Assembly (NCBI RefSeq): GCF_012395835.1
Contig: NZ_JAAZSQ010000008.1
Location: 27,098 to 91,097 of the forward strand
Length of the DNA stretch: 64,000 bases
Origin: Arthrobacter mobilis
Lineage (GTDB): Bacteria; Actinomycetota; Actinomycetes; Actinomycetales; Micrococcaceae
Direction of reading: 5' to 3'
Shown here: piece by piece, positions 38,285 through 47,530 of the stretch
Layout: the number at the start of each line of letters is the position of its first letter
Position numbering within the stretch: position 1 is the stretch's first letter
The notes under the pieces: model-generated
Database searches by the model: none
Seen by the model: the letters and a program-made list of their open reading frames with translations, nothing else
What the model was told of the DNA's origin: nothing
Translations under genes and position numbers: made by a program

Positions 38285-39300
38285 TGCGGCCGGACCGCGT
38301 GCGCCGCCGGAATGTGGGCCGGGCCCACCCGCTTGCGGAACACCCAGTAGGTGTAGATCTGGTAGGCCAGCACGGCCGGGATGCCGAACAGCGCCACCAC
38401 GCTCATCACCCCCAGCGTGTAGTCCGACGAGGAGGCGTTGGCCACCGTCAGGCTGAAGGCCGGGTCGACGGTCGAGGGCAGCACCGTGGGGTAGACGGCG
38501 GCGAAGATGGCCCCGGCGCCGGCCAGCAGGAAGACGCCCAGGGCCGCGAAGGCCGGCCCCTCCAGCCCCCGGCCGGCCAGCAGCCGGGCGGCCGCGGCGC
38601 CGAGGGCCGCGACGGCGAGCGCCGCCCATGTGGTGGCCTTGCCGTGGGCCAAGACCACCAGCAGCGCCCAGGCCGCCAGCGGCACCAGGCCCAGGGGCAG
38701 CCACCGGCACAGCGCCCGCCGCGCGCGGTGGCGCACCTCGCCGTCGGTCTTGAGCATCAGGAACGCCAGCGCATGGATGAGGCAGAATCCGGTCACGGCC
38801 AGCCCGCCCAGCACGGCGTAGCCGGTCAGCCACACGAACGGCCCGCCCACCCGGTCCCCGTTGGCATCCAGCGGCAGGCCGGTGGTGGTCACCGCCAGCA
38901 TGGCGCCGACCCCGAAGGCCGAGACCAGCGAGCCGAGGGCGATGGCCCAGTCCCAGCCGGCCCGCCAGCGGTCCGAATCCGCCTTGCCCCGGTATTCGAA
39001 GCCGACGGCACGGAAAATCAGCGCCAGCAGCACCAGCACCAGCGGCACGTACAGGCCGGCCAGGAGCGAGGCGTACCAGTGCGGGAAGGCGGCGAAGAGC
39101 ATGGCTCCGGCGGTGATCAGCCAGACCTCGTTGCCGTCCCACACCGGGCCGATGGTGTTCAGCAGCACCCGGCGCTCGGTATTGCTGCGGGCGAAGAGCT
39201 TCATCAGCATCCCGACCCCCAGGTCGAAGCCCTCCAGGAACAGGTAGCCGGTGAAGAAAAACCCGATCATGACAAACCACAGGGTGGGCAGGGATTCCAT
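38281..39300 (-). CDS. cydB: Cytochrome bd ubiquinol oxidase subunit II
   Basis: The 339-residue protein has about nine membrane helices. It begins with the family signature WFVMIGFFFTGYLFLEGFDLGVGML, followed by NTIGPVWDGNEVWLITAGAMLFAAFP. It forms the membrane partner of CydA in the oxygen-reducing quinol oxidase. It lies 53 bases after cydA and overlaps cydDC by four bases. Confidence 0.97.
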   Translation of the reverse strand: MESLPTLWFVMIGFFFTGYLFLEGFDLGVGMLMKLFARSNTERRVLLNTIGPVWDGNEVWLITAGAMLFAAFPHWYASLLAGLYVPLVLVLLALIFRAVGFEYRGKADSDRWRAGWDWAIALGSLVSAFGVGAMLAVTTTGLPLDANGDRVGGPFVWLTGYAVLGGLAVTGFCLIHALAFLMLKTDGEVRHRARRALCRWLPLGLVPLAAWALLVVLAHGKATTWAALAVAALGAAAARLLAGRGLEGPAFAALGVFLLAGAGAIFAAVYPTVLPSTVDPAFSLTVANASSSDYTLGVMSVVALFGIPAVLAYQIYTYWVFRKRVGPAHIPAAHAVRPQ

Positions 39301-39353
39301 CTCAGTTCTCCAATTGGATCTTCACGGGTGCGGTCAGCCGGGCCGGGCCGGGT

Positions 39354-40967
39354 TCAGTAGGCGAAGGCGAGCACATCGCCGCCGTCCTTGCCGCCGGTGC
39401 CGGGGCCGCTGCCGCCGTCGCCGTCATCGTGGCGGTCCTGGCTGCTGCCGCCGTGCCCGGGCAGCAGCTCCGGCATGGCCGCCGGCACCCCGCCCCGGCA
39501 GTAGGCGGCCAGCAGCTTCACCTCCACCACCAGCAGTGCCAGGTAGACCAGGGTGAAGGCACTGAGCGAGAAGACCAGCTCGGGCAGTGAAACCCCCGGC
39601 GAGACCGCCGCGGCGGTGAACATGAACACGTCGTCGATGCCGTTCGGATCAGGATTCGGCGCCACCACGAACGGCTGGCGGCCCATCTCGGTGAAGATCC
39701 AGCCGGCGGAATTCGCACCGAAGGGAGCCAGGATGCCCAGCACCGCCAGGCGCATCAGCCACCGGGACGCCGGCACCGTGCCCTTGCGGACCAGCCAGAG
39801 CGCCACCAGCGCGGCCGCGGCAGCAAGCATGCCGAAGGTGATCATGATCCGGAAGCCCCAGTACGTCACCTCCATGACCGGCACGTAATCGACCGGCTGC
39901 CCGGCGCGCTCGCCGTAGGCCGGGTTCTCCGGCACGGTGGTCCCGTACCGCTCCTGATATTCGGGGATCAGCGTATTGACCCCCTTGACCTCGGTGGTGA
40001 AGTCGCCGTTGGCTAGGAAGGAGAGCAGGCCGGGCACCTCGATCACCGCCACGATTTCGTCACAGTCCTGCGAGCCCAGGTCACCGACGGAGAGCACGGA
40101 GAACCCGGTGCCGTCGTGGCAGGCAGCCTCGGCGGCGGCCATCTTCATCGGCTGCTGCTGGAACATCAGCTTCGCCTGCACGTCTCCGGTCAGCGACACC
40201 CCGGCGAAGGAGACCAGGGCGACGACGGCGCCAATCCGCAGCGACTGCAGCCAGACTTTGTGGTCGGCGGCGTCCCGGCCGGTGGCCGGCTGCGAGCCCA
40301 CCACCACCCGGCCGCCGGCGTCCACCGTGTCGATGCCGTCCCGGCGGCGCTTCCACAGGTGGTACCAGGCGATGCCGAGCAGGAAGCCGCCGGCGACGGA
40401 GAAGGCACCGAGGACGGTGTGCGGGAAGGCCACCAGCAGCGTGTTGTTGGTCAGCACGGCCCAGATGTCCACCAGCACCGGCCGGCCGTCGACCATTTCC
40501 ACCCCCACGGGGTGCTGCATCCAGGAGTTGGCCGCCAGGATGAAGTAGGCCGAGCCGATCGAGGCCAGGGTCGCGGCCCAGATGCTCAACAGGTGCACGG
40601 CCCGGGGCAGGCGCTGCCATCCGAAGATCCACAGGCCCAGGAAGATGGACTCGGTGAAGAAGGCCAGCAGGGATTCCATCGCCAGCGGGGCACCGAACAC
40701 GTCCCCGACGAAGCGGCTGTACTCGCTCCAGGCCAGGCCGAACTGGAATTCCTGGACCAGGCCGGTGGCCACGCCCATGATGAAGTTGATCAGGAACAGC
40801 TTGCCCCAGAACTTGGTCATCCGCAGGTACTGTTCCCCGCCGGTCACGAACCAGGCAGTCTGCAGCGACGCCACCACCAGTCCCAGGCCGATGGTCAGCG
40901 GGACCATCAGGAAGTGGTAGACGGTGGTGATGCCGAACTGCCAGCGGGCAATCTCGAGAGCTTCCAT
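39354..40967 (-). CDS. cydA: Cytochrome bd ubiquinol oxidase subunit I
   Basis: The 537-residue haem-bearing subunit starts MEALEIARWQFGITTVYHF with the haem ligand His18. It also contains WSEYSRFVGDVFGAPLAMESLLAFFTES, NSWMQHPVGVEMVDG and the conserved GWIFTEMGRQPF. The periplasmic quinol loop is of the short type. The C-terminus ends in a Gly/Asp-rich tail. The enzyme reduces oxygen to water at low oxygen tension. GGAGGA lies 9 bases before the ATG. The upstream region shared with blaI holds two 17-bp palindromes, so repression by BlaI is likely. Confidence 0.97.
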   Translation of the reverse strand: MEALEIARWQFGITTVYHFLMVPLTIGLGLVVASLQTAWFVTGGEQYLRMTKFWGKLFLINFIMGVATGLVQEFQFGLAWSEYSRFVGDVFGAPLAMESLLAFFTESIFLGLWIFGWQRLPRAVHLLSIWAATLASIGSAYFILAANSWMQHPVGVEMVDGRPVLVDIWAVLTNNTLLVAFPHTVLGAFSVAGGFLLGIAWYHLWKRRRDGIDTVDAGGRVVVGSQPATGRDAADHKVWLQSLRIGAVVALVSFAGVSLTGDVQAKLMFQQQPMKMAAAEAACHDGTGFSVLSVGDLGSQDCDEIVAVIEVPGLLSFLANGDFTTEVKGVNTLIPEYQERYGTTVPENPAYGERAGQPVDYVPVMEVTYWGFRIMITFGMLAAAAALVALWLVRKGTVPASRWLMRLAVLGILAPFGANSAGWIFTEMGRQPFVVAPNPDPNGIDDVFMFTAAAVSPGVSLPELVFSLSAFTLVYLALLVVEVKLLAAYCRGGVPAAMPELLPGHGGSSQDRHDDGDGGSGPGTGGKDGGDVLAFAY

Positions 40968-41011
40968 GGAACTGTCCTCCAGACGGGCCATCCGGGCGGG
41001 GTGGCGCCAAC

Positions 41012-41028
41012 TTCTACACTCGGTAGAA
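41012..41028. promoter_or_regulatory. BlaI-type operator A
   Basis: TTCTACACTCGGTAGAA has perfect 6-bp arms (TTCTAC/GTAGAA) around five bases. It lies 45 bases upstream of the cydA start. BlaI/MecI operators in actinobacteria have the related core CTAC...GTAG. Confidence 0.82.
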
Positions 41029-41036
41029 ATGTCTCT

Positions 41037-41053
41037 TTCTACGTACTGTAGAA
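41037..41053. promoter_or_regulatory. BlaI-type operator B
   Basis: TTCTACGTACTGTAGAA has the same perfect arms and the same 5-base gap as operator A, with the centre 25 bp away. It is the nearer of the two to blaI, whose start is 114 bases downstream. Paired sites suggest cooperative binding and control of both divergent units. Confidence 0.85.
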
Positions 41054-41166
41054 CAATTTTCCGGAAGGCCGTAAATTGGATAGTGAGCGCACAAACCGGG
41101 CCGGCCCGGACTGTGCGGTCGGACAGAGCCACGCAGTACAGCACCTGGGGTAAACGGAGGAAACAC

Positions 41167-41553
41167 ATGGCCACTCTCGGCGAACTGGAGCGCGCAGTCA
41201 TGGACCTGCTGTGGAACCAGATTGACTCCGCCGGCGCGGAGGATGCCGCCCTGACGGCGAACACGCTGCGCGACCGGCTGGCCCGCAGCAGCTCCGCCGA
41301 CGGCAAGGAACTGGCCGTCACCACCGTGCTCACCGTGCTCTCCCGCCTGGAGAAGAAGGGGCTGGTCCAGCGCGAGCGGGACATCCGCCCGCACCGTTAC
41401 CGGGCCGTGACCAGCCGCGAGGAGCACACCGTCGAACTGATGCACGAGGTCCTGGGGTCCGCGCCCGACCGCGAGGCCGTGCTGGCCCGCTTCATCGGCA
41501 CGGTGAGCGAGCAGGAAGCCGAAACGCTGCGCAAGATCCTCGCCGCCGGCTAG
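41167..41553 (+). CDS. blaI: BlaI/MecI/CopY family transcriptional repressor
   Basis: The 128-residue protein starts MATLGELERAVMDLLW, the typical BlaI winged-helix entry. VTTVLTVLSRLEKKGLVQRERDIRPHRYRAV gives the recognition helix and wing, and the C-terminal helices would form the dimer interface. GGAGGA precedes the ATG. It is followed seven bases later by an M56 metalloprotease gene, its usual anti-repressor partner, and is divergent from cydABDC with two matching palindromes between. Despite the name, no beta-lactamase gene is near. Confidence 0.92.
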   Translation: MATLGELERAVMDLLWNQIDSAGAEDAALTANTLRDRLARSSSADGKELAVTTVLTVLSRLEKKGLVQRERDIRPHRYRAVTSREEHTVELMHEVLGSAPDREAVLARFIGTVSEQEAETLRKILAAG

Positions 41554-41560
41554 CCTGAGG

Positions 41561-42541
41561 ATGTTCTGGGCCTCCTACCTGCTGGCCGCCCTGGCGGTCC
41601 TCCTGGCCTGGCCGGTCCCGGTCCTGCTCTCGAAGGCCCGCTGGACCGCCCGCGCCCCGATGGCCGCGCTCATCCTCTGGCAGGCGATCGCGCTTGCCGG
41701 CGGCCTGTCGATGATCGGGGCCATGCTGACCTGGGGGCTGGAGCCGCTGGGCGAGAACCTGCTGGCGGGCCTGCGGGGCCTGGCCGGCCTGCTGGTCGGC
41801 CGCCCGGCCGGCCCGGCCACCGACCATGGTCTGGACCCGGTCCATGTCTTCGCCCTCAGCGCGGCGCTGCTGCTGACCGTCCATCTGGTGTTCACCCTGC
41901 TGCTGACCTACCTGCGCATCCGCCGGCAGCGCAACCGCCACCGCGACCTGCTGAACCTGCTCAGCTCCCCCTCGGCCCATTCGCCCGCCACGCTGGTCAT
42001 CAGCCACCCGGCCCCGGTGGCCTACTGCCTGCCCGGCGGCGAAGGGCCGGTGACCGTGCTCTCCGAAGGACTGCTCGAGCTGCTCTCCCCCGAGGAACTT
42101 GACGCGGTGCTCACGCATGAGCGGGCGCACCTGGCCCAGCGCCATGACCTGCTGCTGCTGGCTTTCGCCGCCTGGCGCACCGCGCTGCCCTGGCTGCCGA
42201 CCTCGCAGCTGGCCCAGCGGGCAGTGAGCGAACTGACCGAGATGCTGGCCGACGACGCCGCCCTGGGCAGCGCACGGCGCGAAACCCTGATCCGGGCCAT
42301 CGCCGTCGTTGCCTCCGGCGGGCGGGATGCCGGTGCGGCAGCCCTGCCGCCGGCCGGCCCTGCGGCAGGGCTGCCCGGCGCGGCCGAAGCGGAAGCAGCC
42401 AGCACCGCCCACCGACTGCGCCGCCTGCTCACTCCGCAGCCGGCGCTGGCCGCCGGCGGGCAGTCCCTGGTCGTGCTCGGCGCGGCACTGCTGCTGTCGG
42501 TACCCACCGTCCTGCTCATCGCCCCCGGCCTCGCCGGCTAG
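41561..42541 (+). CDS. M56 family metallopeptidase (BlaR1-like, no sensor domain)
   Basis: The 326-residue protein has two to three N-terminal membrane helices and a cytoplasmic zinc-protease domain with HERAH at residues 186-190 (the HExxH motif). ELTEMLADDAAL provides the third zinc ligand, and there is one final membrane helix. In BlaR1/MecR1 the protease leads to repressor cleavage after an extracellular penicillin-binding domain senses drug. That domain is absent here, so the signal must be different, possibly membrane or redox related. It is co-transcribed with blaI. Confidence 0.9.
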   Translation: MFWASYLLAALAVLLAWPVPVLLSKARWTARAPMAALILWQAIALAGGLSMIGAMLTWGLEPLGENLLAGLRGLAGLLVGRPAGPATDHGLDPVHVFALSAALLLTVHLVFTLLLTYLRIRRQRNRHRDLLNLLSSPSAHSPATLVISHPAPVAYCLPGGEGPVTVLSEGLLELLSPEELDAVLTHERAHLAQRHDLLLLAFAAWRTALPWLPTSQLAQRAVSELTEMLADDAALGSARRETLIRAIAVVASGGRDAGAAALPPAGPAAGLPGAAEAEAASTAHRLRRLLTPQPALAAGGQSLVVLGAALLLSVPTVLLIAPGLAG

Positions 42542-42579
42542 ACGTACTGAGCACGGACGTCCCGCCCCCAGCGCGCGAA

Positions 42580-42622
42580 AAGCCCGGCGGCGGCACCCCG
42601 GAAGGGTCCCGCCGCCGGGCTT
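42580..42622. terminator. 14-bp hairpin, bidirectional terminator
   Basis: Arms 42580-42593 and 42609-42622 pair perfectly, with a possible short inner stem in the loop. It begins with AA and ends with TT, and lies between the convergent M56 and permease genes. Confidence 0.78.
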
Positions 42623-42642
42623 CACCGGCCGGAGGTCAGCTG

Positions 42643-44166
42643 TCAGCGGCTGTGCGGTGCGCCCTGCGCAGCCACCGGCCGGCGGGCCTCCTCTTCTTCC
42701 TCCCGGGCGGCGGCGATGGCCCGGATCCGGTCGCGGCAGCGGTACCAGCTGAGGATGAGCAGCGGGACGATAATGGCCAGCGAGGCCACGGTCCACGTGC
42801 CCACCGGGGAATCGAACGCCATCAGGACCAGCACCGCCAGCAGGAAGGCCAGGGTGACGTAGCCGGTGACGGGGGCACCGGGCATCCGGAAGGACGGGCG
42901 GGCGGCCAGGCCCTGCTTGGCCCAGTGCGCCAGCTTCAGCTGGCACAGGATGATCATGCCCCACGCACTGATGATGCCGATGGCGGCGGCGTTGAGCACG
43001 ATCTCGAAGGCCTGGGCGGGCACCACGGCGTTGAGCACGACACCGAACAGGGCGATCACCGAGGTCAGCGCGATGCCGCCGTAGGGGACGCCGGACTTGT
43101 TCATCCGCAGCGCAAAACGCGGGGCGGAACCGGCAACCGCCATCGAGCGCAGGATCCGCCCGGTCGAGTAGAGGCCGGCGTTCAGGGAGGACATGGCCGC
43201 GGTCAGGACCACCAGGTTCATGATGGCATCAACGCCGGCCACCCCGATGGTGCCGAAGAAGGTCACGAACGGGCTTTCCCCGGCCTTGTAGGCGGTGTAG
43301 GGCAGCAGCAGCGAGAGCAGGATCAGCGAACCGACGTAGAACACTGCGATGCGCAGCACCACGGTGTTGATGGCGCGCGGGATGACCTTCTCCGGGTTCC
43401 GGGTCTCGCCGGCGGCGGTACCGATCAGCTCGATCGAGGCGTAGGCGAAGACCACGCCCTGGATGACGACGATGGCGGGCATCAGGCCGTTGGGGAAGAT
43501 CCCGCCGTTGCCGGAGATCAGGCTGAAGCCGACCTCCTGGCCGTCAACCGGCGTGCCGAAGATGACGAAGTAGACGCCCACGAGCAGGAAGGCCACCAAC
43601 GCAACGACCTTGATCAGCGCGAACCAGAATTCAAGTTCGCCGAAGACCTTCACCGAGACCAGGTTCAGGCCGAGGACCAGCAGCAGCGCGGCCAGGGCGA
43701 AGACCCACTGCGGGACGTCGCCGATGGGTTCCCAGTATTTGGCGAAGAAGTTCATGTACAGGGCCACTGCCGTGACGTCGACGATGGCGGTCATCACCCA
43801 GTTCAGCCAGTACAGCCAGCCCGTGGCGAAGGCTGCCTTCTCGCCGAAAAACTCCCGGGCGTAGGACACAAAGGAGCCGGAGGAGGGCCGGTGCATGATC
43901 AGTTCGCCCAGGGCCCGCAGGATCAAAAAGGCGAACAGGCCGCAGACCGCGTAGGTGAGCACCAGGGCCGGGCCGGCGTTGGCCAGCCGGCCGCCGGCTC
44001 CCATGAACAGGCCGGTGCCGATCGCACCGCCGATGGCGATCATCTGGATCTGCCGGGGTTTGAGGCCTTTGTGGTAGCCCTGGTCCTCGGCGTGCAGGGC
44101 GGCTTCGGAGATGTGGCCGTCGTCGGAGGGCGCAGCGCGGCGCACTCCCTGGGGGGAGGAAGTCAT
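42643..44166 (-). CDS. ansP: Amino acid permease, probable L-asparagine permease
   Basis: The 507-residue APC-family transporter has twelve hydrophobic helices. The start [32 protein letters not shown] and the [22 protein letters not shown] motif are those of the AnsP/CycA/AroP amino acid permeases. The asparagine specificity is inferred mainly from its position directly after aspartase and asparaginase genes on the same strand. Confidence 0.88.
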   Translation of the reverse strand: MTSSPQGVRRAAPSDDGHISEAALHAEDQGYHKGLKPRQIQMIAIGGAIGTGLFMGAGGRLANAGPALVLTYAVCGLFAFLILRALGELIMHRPSSGSFVSYAREFFGEKAAFATGWLYWLNWVMTAIVDVTAVALYMNFFAKYWEPIGDVPQWVFALAALLLVLGLNLVSVKVFGELEFWFALIKVVALVAFLLVGVYFVIFGTPVDGQEVGFSLISGNGGIFPNGLMPAIVVIQGVVFAYASIELIGTAAGETRNPEKVIPRAINTVVLRIAVFYVGSLILLSLLLPYTAYKAGESPFVTFFGTIGVAGVDAIMNLVVLTAAMSSLNAGLYSTGRILRSMAVAGSAPRFALRMNKSGVPYGGIALTSVIALFGVVLNAVVPAQAFEIVLNAAAIGIISAWGMIILCQLKLAHWAKQGLAARPSFRMPGAPVTGYVTLAFLLAVLVLMAFDSPVGTWTVASLAIIVPLLILSWYRCRDRIRAIAAAREEEEEARRPVAAQGAPHSR

Positions 44167-44211
44167 GACAATCCTTGCGGGGTGGAGGGGAAGATGCTGT
44201 GAACGGGGGTC

Positions 44212-45615
44212 TTAGTTGCTGAGGTTGGCCAGGCGCTGGGGCTGGAGCAGTTCTTCGAGCCGGTCGGCGGAGAGCAGCCGGTGTTCGAGGACCAGGTCGG
44301 CCACGCCGCGGCCGGTGGCCAGGGCTTCCTGGGCGATGGCGGTGGCGGCGGCGTAGCCCAGGTGCGGGTTCAGGGCGGTGACCAGGCCGATGGACTGCTC
44401 GACCGAGAGCCGCAGCCGCTCGGTGTTGGCGGTGATGCCGCGCACGCACCGTTCGGTCAGGGTGCGGCAGGCGTTCTCCAGGTGCGAGATGCTCTTGTCC
44501 AGGCTGTGGACGATGATCGGTTCGAAGGCGTTCAGCTGCAGCTGCCCGGATTCGGCGGCCATGCTGATGGTGACGTCGTTGCCGACGACTTCGTAGGCGA
44601 CCTGGCTGACGACTTCGGGGATGACCGGGTTGATCTTGCCCGGCATGATCGAGGAACCGGACTGCACTGCCGGCAGGTTGATCTCGCCCAGCCCGGCGCG
44701 CGGGCCGGAGGAGAGCAGGCGCAGGTCGTTGCAGATCTTGGACAGTTTCAGTGCCACCCGCTTGAGCACCCCCGACAGGTGCACGAACGCGCCGACGTCC
44801 TGGGTGGCCTCGATCAAATCGGGCGAGGTCACCAGCGGCAGGCCGGTGATCGCCGCCAGGTGCCGGCAGGCCGCGGCGCTGTAGCCGGCCGGGGCGTTCA
44901 GGCCCGTGCCGATGGCGGTGGCGCCCAGGTTGATCTCATGGATCAGCAGCCCGGCCTCGGCGAGGCGCTGCCGGTCCTCGCCGATGGTGACCGCGTACGT
45001 GCCGAATTCCTGTCCCAGGGTCATCGGCACCGCGTCCTGGAGCTGGGTCCGGCCCATCTTGACCACGGTGCGGAACTCGGCCGCCTTGGCGGCGAAGGCC
45101 GCCTCCAGGGTTTCGAGCGCGTCGAGCAGCCCGCGCACGCCCAGGATCGTGGCCACGCGCACGGCCGTCGGGTAGACGTCGTTGGTGGACTGGCTCAGAT
45201 TGACATGGTCGTTGGGGTGCAGCCGGGAGTAGTCGCCCTTGCCGTAGCCCAGGATCTCCAGCGCCCGGTTGGCGATGACCTCGTTCGCGTTCATGTTCGA
45301 CGAGGTGCCGGCACCGCCCTGGATGACGTCGACGATGAACTGCCCGTGCAGCTTGCCGTCGAGGATCTCCCGGCATGCTTGGGCAATGGCGTCCGCCCGG
45401 ACCGCATCCAGCAGTCCGAGTTCCTGGTTCGCGCGGGCCGCGGCCAGCTTGACCGCGGCCAGGCCGCGGACCAGCTGCGCGTTGGTGGACAGGGGCTGGC
45501 CGGTGATCGGGAAATTCTCCACCGCCCGCAGGGTGTGCACGCCCCAGTAGGCGTCGGCAGGGATGTCGCGCTCCCCCAGCAGGTCGTGGTCGGAGCGGAA
45601 AGAGGCAGCAGTCAT
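44212..45615 (-). CDS. aspA: Aspartate ammonia-lyase
   Basis: The 467-residue enzyme releases ammonia from aspartate to give fumarate. The fumarase/aspartase signature GSSIMPGKINPVIPE is present, as are GGAGTSSNMNANEVIANRALE and TNDVYPTAVRVA. The N-terminus with ERDIPADAYWGVHTLRAVENFPI is typical of aspartase rather than fumarase C. It lies 59 bases downstream of the asparaginase gene, so asparagine can be turned into fumarate by the two products. Confidence 0.95.
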   Translation of the reverse strand: MTAASFRSDHDLLGERDIPADAYWGVHTLRAVENFPITGQPLSTNAQLVRGLAAVKLAAARANQELGLLDAVRADAIAQACREILDGKLHGQFIVDVIQGGAGTSSNMNANEVIANRALEILGYGKGDYSRLHPNDHVNLSQSTNDVYPTAVRVATILGVRGLLDALETLEAAFAAKAAEFRTVVKMGRTQLQDAVPMTLGQEFGTYAVTIGEDRQRLAEAGLLIHEINLGATAIGTGLNAPAGYSAAACRHLAAITGLPLVTSPDLIEATQDVGAFVHLSGVLKRVALKLSKICNDLRLLSSGPRAGLGEINLPAVQSGSSIMPGKINPVIPEVVSQVAYEVVGNDVTISMAAESGQLQLNAFEPIIVHSLDKSISHLENACRTLTERCVRGITANTERLRLSVEQSIGLVTALNPHLGYAAATAIAQEALATGRGVADLVLEHRLLSADRLEELLQPQRLANLSN

Positions 45616-45674
45616 GATGTCCTTTACTTCGGTGGGTGACGTCGTTGTCGCAGGAAGGGGTCGCAGGGAAGTGG

Positions 45675-46667
45675 TCAGCGGGTAAAGTCCACGGCGCGCA
45701 GGCGGCCGACCGGCCGGCCGCCGCCGAGGACCGGCTCCGGTCCCAGCACGCCGAGCGCGCCGTCGTCCAGCCCCATGGCCTGCAGGGCATGGAGGGTAAC
45801 CGGCAGCCGGGCACGGTCGGACCCGTCGGCGATCTTGATGGCCAGGGCGCGCCCGTCCGGCAGCCCGGCCAGCTGGAGGCCCTCGAAGCCGTCCTTGGCG
45901 AGCAGGCCCGGCAGCCGGCGCATGAGCTCGGTGACGTCCCGGCCATCGCCGGCCACCTGCTCCGGATGCGCCCGCATCGCCGCCGCCACCGTTGCCTCGG
46001 CAGTTCCCGGGGCGGCGGAAGCGATCAGCCCGAAGGCCCGGGCCATGCCGCGCAGCGTCAGCGCGAACAAGGGGGTTCCGCACCCGTCGGTGCTGACCAG
46101 GGCGGGCTCCTCGCCGGTGAGCTCGCTGACGACGCCGGCAATCGCCTGCTGCAGTGGGTGCTGCGGCTCCAGGTAGCCGCGCACGGGCCAGCCGTTGAGC
46201 ACGCAGGTCGCGGCCATGGCCGCGTGCTTGCCCGAGCAGTTCTGCGCGAGCCGGCTGGCCGCTCCGCCGCCGCGCAGCCACTCGCTGCTCTCGGCGCGGC
46301 CGTAGGGCAGGTCCGGTGCGTTTTCCAGGGCCTGCTCGTCCAGTCCGTGCAGGTCCAGGATCCGCCGGGCCCCGTCCTGGTGCATGCCGGCACCGGAGTG
46401 GCTCGCAGCGGACAGCGCCAGCAGCGGCGCCGGCAGCCGGAGCCCCGCGCGCACCATGGCGACGGCCTGCAGCGGCTTGAGCGAGGACCGCGGATAGAAC
46501 AGCGCCAGCGGATCTCCGGCGGAGAAGATCGTGCCGCCGTCGGCCGCCAGGGCGATTACCGAGCCGTAGTGGACGCTCTCCACCAGTCCGTCGCGGATCT
46601 GTTCCGCCACCGGAACGTGGGCAGGCCGCACGATGGCAGGATCGGTCGCAAGGGGCTGGGGCAGCAT
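45675..46667 (-). CDS. L-asparaginase II (Rhizobium etli type)
   Basis: The 330-residue protein belongs to the asparaginase family distinct from E. coli AnsA/AnsB. Diagnostic motifs are YPRSSLKPLQAVAMV with SxxK, SHSGAGMHQDGARRIL, NCSGKHAAMAATC and STDGCGTPLFALTL. These supply the Ser-Lys pairs and cysteine-bound metal site known in the R. etli enzyme. It hydrolyses asparagine to aspartate, feeding the aspartase encoded next. Confidence 0.93.
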   Translation of the reverse strand: MLPQPLATDPAIVRPAHVPVAEQIRDGLVESVHYGSVIALAADGGTIFSAGDPLALFYPRSSLKPLQAVAMVRAGLRLPAPLLALSAASHSGAGMHQDGARRILDLHGLDEQALENAPDLPYGRAESSEWLRGGGAASRLAQNCSGKHAAMAATCVLNGWPVRGYLEPQHPLQQAIAGVVSELTGEEPALVSTDGCGTPLFALTLRGMARAFGLIASAAPGTAEATVAAAMRAHPEQVAGDGRDVTELMRRLPGLLAKDGFEGLQLAGLPDGRALAIKIADGSDRARLPVTLHALQAMGLDDGALGVLGPEPVLGGGRPVGRLRAVDFTR

Positions 46668-46749
46668 AGAGATAATGTCCTTTGGTTCGTGTTGGGTACC
46701 CGGTGCCCGGCTTCGGCCGGCCCGGGAAGGCTTGCGGGGAAGGGGCCGG

Positions 46750-47445
46750 TCAGCTGCCCAGGATCAGGCCAAGGGCGGCGTCCACCGCTTCAAGATGCCG
46801 GCGCATGGCTTCGGAGGCCTGGGCCGCAGATCCCGTCTCGATGGCGGCGAGGATTTCCCGGTGCTCGGCATCCGAATCCTGCTGCCGTCCGGCCACCATG
46901 TTCAGGGTCTCCGACTGGTTCGCCATCGCGTCGCGGATATCCGCCACGACCTTCTCGAAGACCCGGTTGCCGCTGAACCGGGCAATTGCCGCGTGGAAGG
47001 CGGCGTCCAGGGCCACCCAGGCCTCCGGGTCGTCCTCGCGGCTCATCGAGTCCACGATGTCGCGCAGGTGCTGCAGGTCGTCCTCGCTGCGGCGCCGGGC
47101 CGCCAGGCCCGCGGCAGGTACCTCGATGTGCGGCCGGGCCTCGGTCAGCTCCCGCGCCGAATACTGGCCCAGCGTCAGGTCGCCGCCCACCCGGTCGGCA
47201 ATCACGAAAGTGCCCTTGCCCGTCCGGGTTTCGGTCAGGCCCAGCGACGCGCAGGAGCGCAGCGCCTCGCGGACCACCGACCTGCTGACTCCGAACTGCT
47301 GGGCCAGGGCCGCCTCCGAACTCAGCCGCGTCCCCACGGCGAGCCGGCCATCCTCGATGGCCTGGCGCAGGGAACTGAATACGGCCTCGGCGGCACTCAC
47401 TCGTGCAATCGGCTGTCCTGCTGTCCAGCTGTCTGACAGGTTCAC
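46750..47445 (-). CDS. GntR/FadR family regulator (FCD domain) of asparagine catabolism
   Basis: The protein has a winged helix at residues about 20-80 (VFSSLRQAIEDGRLAVGTRLSSEAALAQQFGVSRSVVREALR). An all-helical FCD ligand domain follows, with likely metal ligands in DAAFHAAIA and the final HLEAVD. It heads the asparaginase-aspartase-permease unit and probably senses aspartate, asparagine or a related acid. The GTG at 47445 is chosen, giving 231 residues. A GTG at 47469 is in frame, but neither has a good Shine-Dalgarno. TTGACA near 47481-47486 with CATCTT about 18 bases on would place transcription at or next to the GTG at 47445, suggesting a leaderless message. Confidence 0.85.
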   Translation of the reverse strand: MNLSDSWTAGQPIARVSAAEAVFSSLRQAIEDGRLAVGTRLSSEAALAQQFGVSRSVVREALRSCASLGLTETRTGKGTFVIADRVGGDLTLGQYSARELTEARPHIEVPAAGLAARRRSEDDLQHLRDIVDSMSREDDPEAWVALDAAFHAAIARFSGNRVFEKVVADIRDAMANQSETLNMVAGRQQDSDAEHREILAAIETGSAAQASEAMRRHLEAVDAALGLILGS

Positions 47446-47530
47446 GTGCAAAAAGATGTCACGGATCACACTCCCGTGTCAACTCCTGCCCGCCGCCGCG
47501 GGCGCCCCACGTCCCGGCCGGACCGCGATC

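Noticed and set aside
34877-39280. One minus-strand open frame of 1467 codons, which could be read as a single giant protein.
   Set aside because: The first 332 codons lie in another frame over cydB and lack membrane character; the real CydDC starts at the GTG at 38284 that overlaps the cydB stop.
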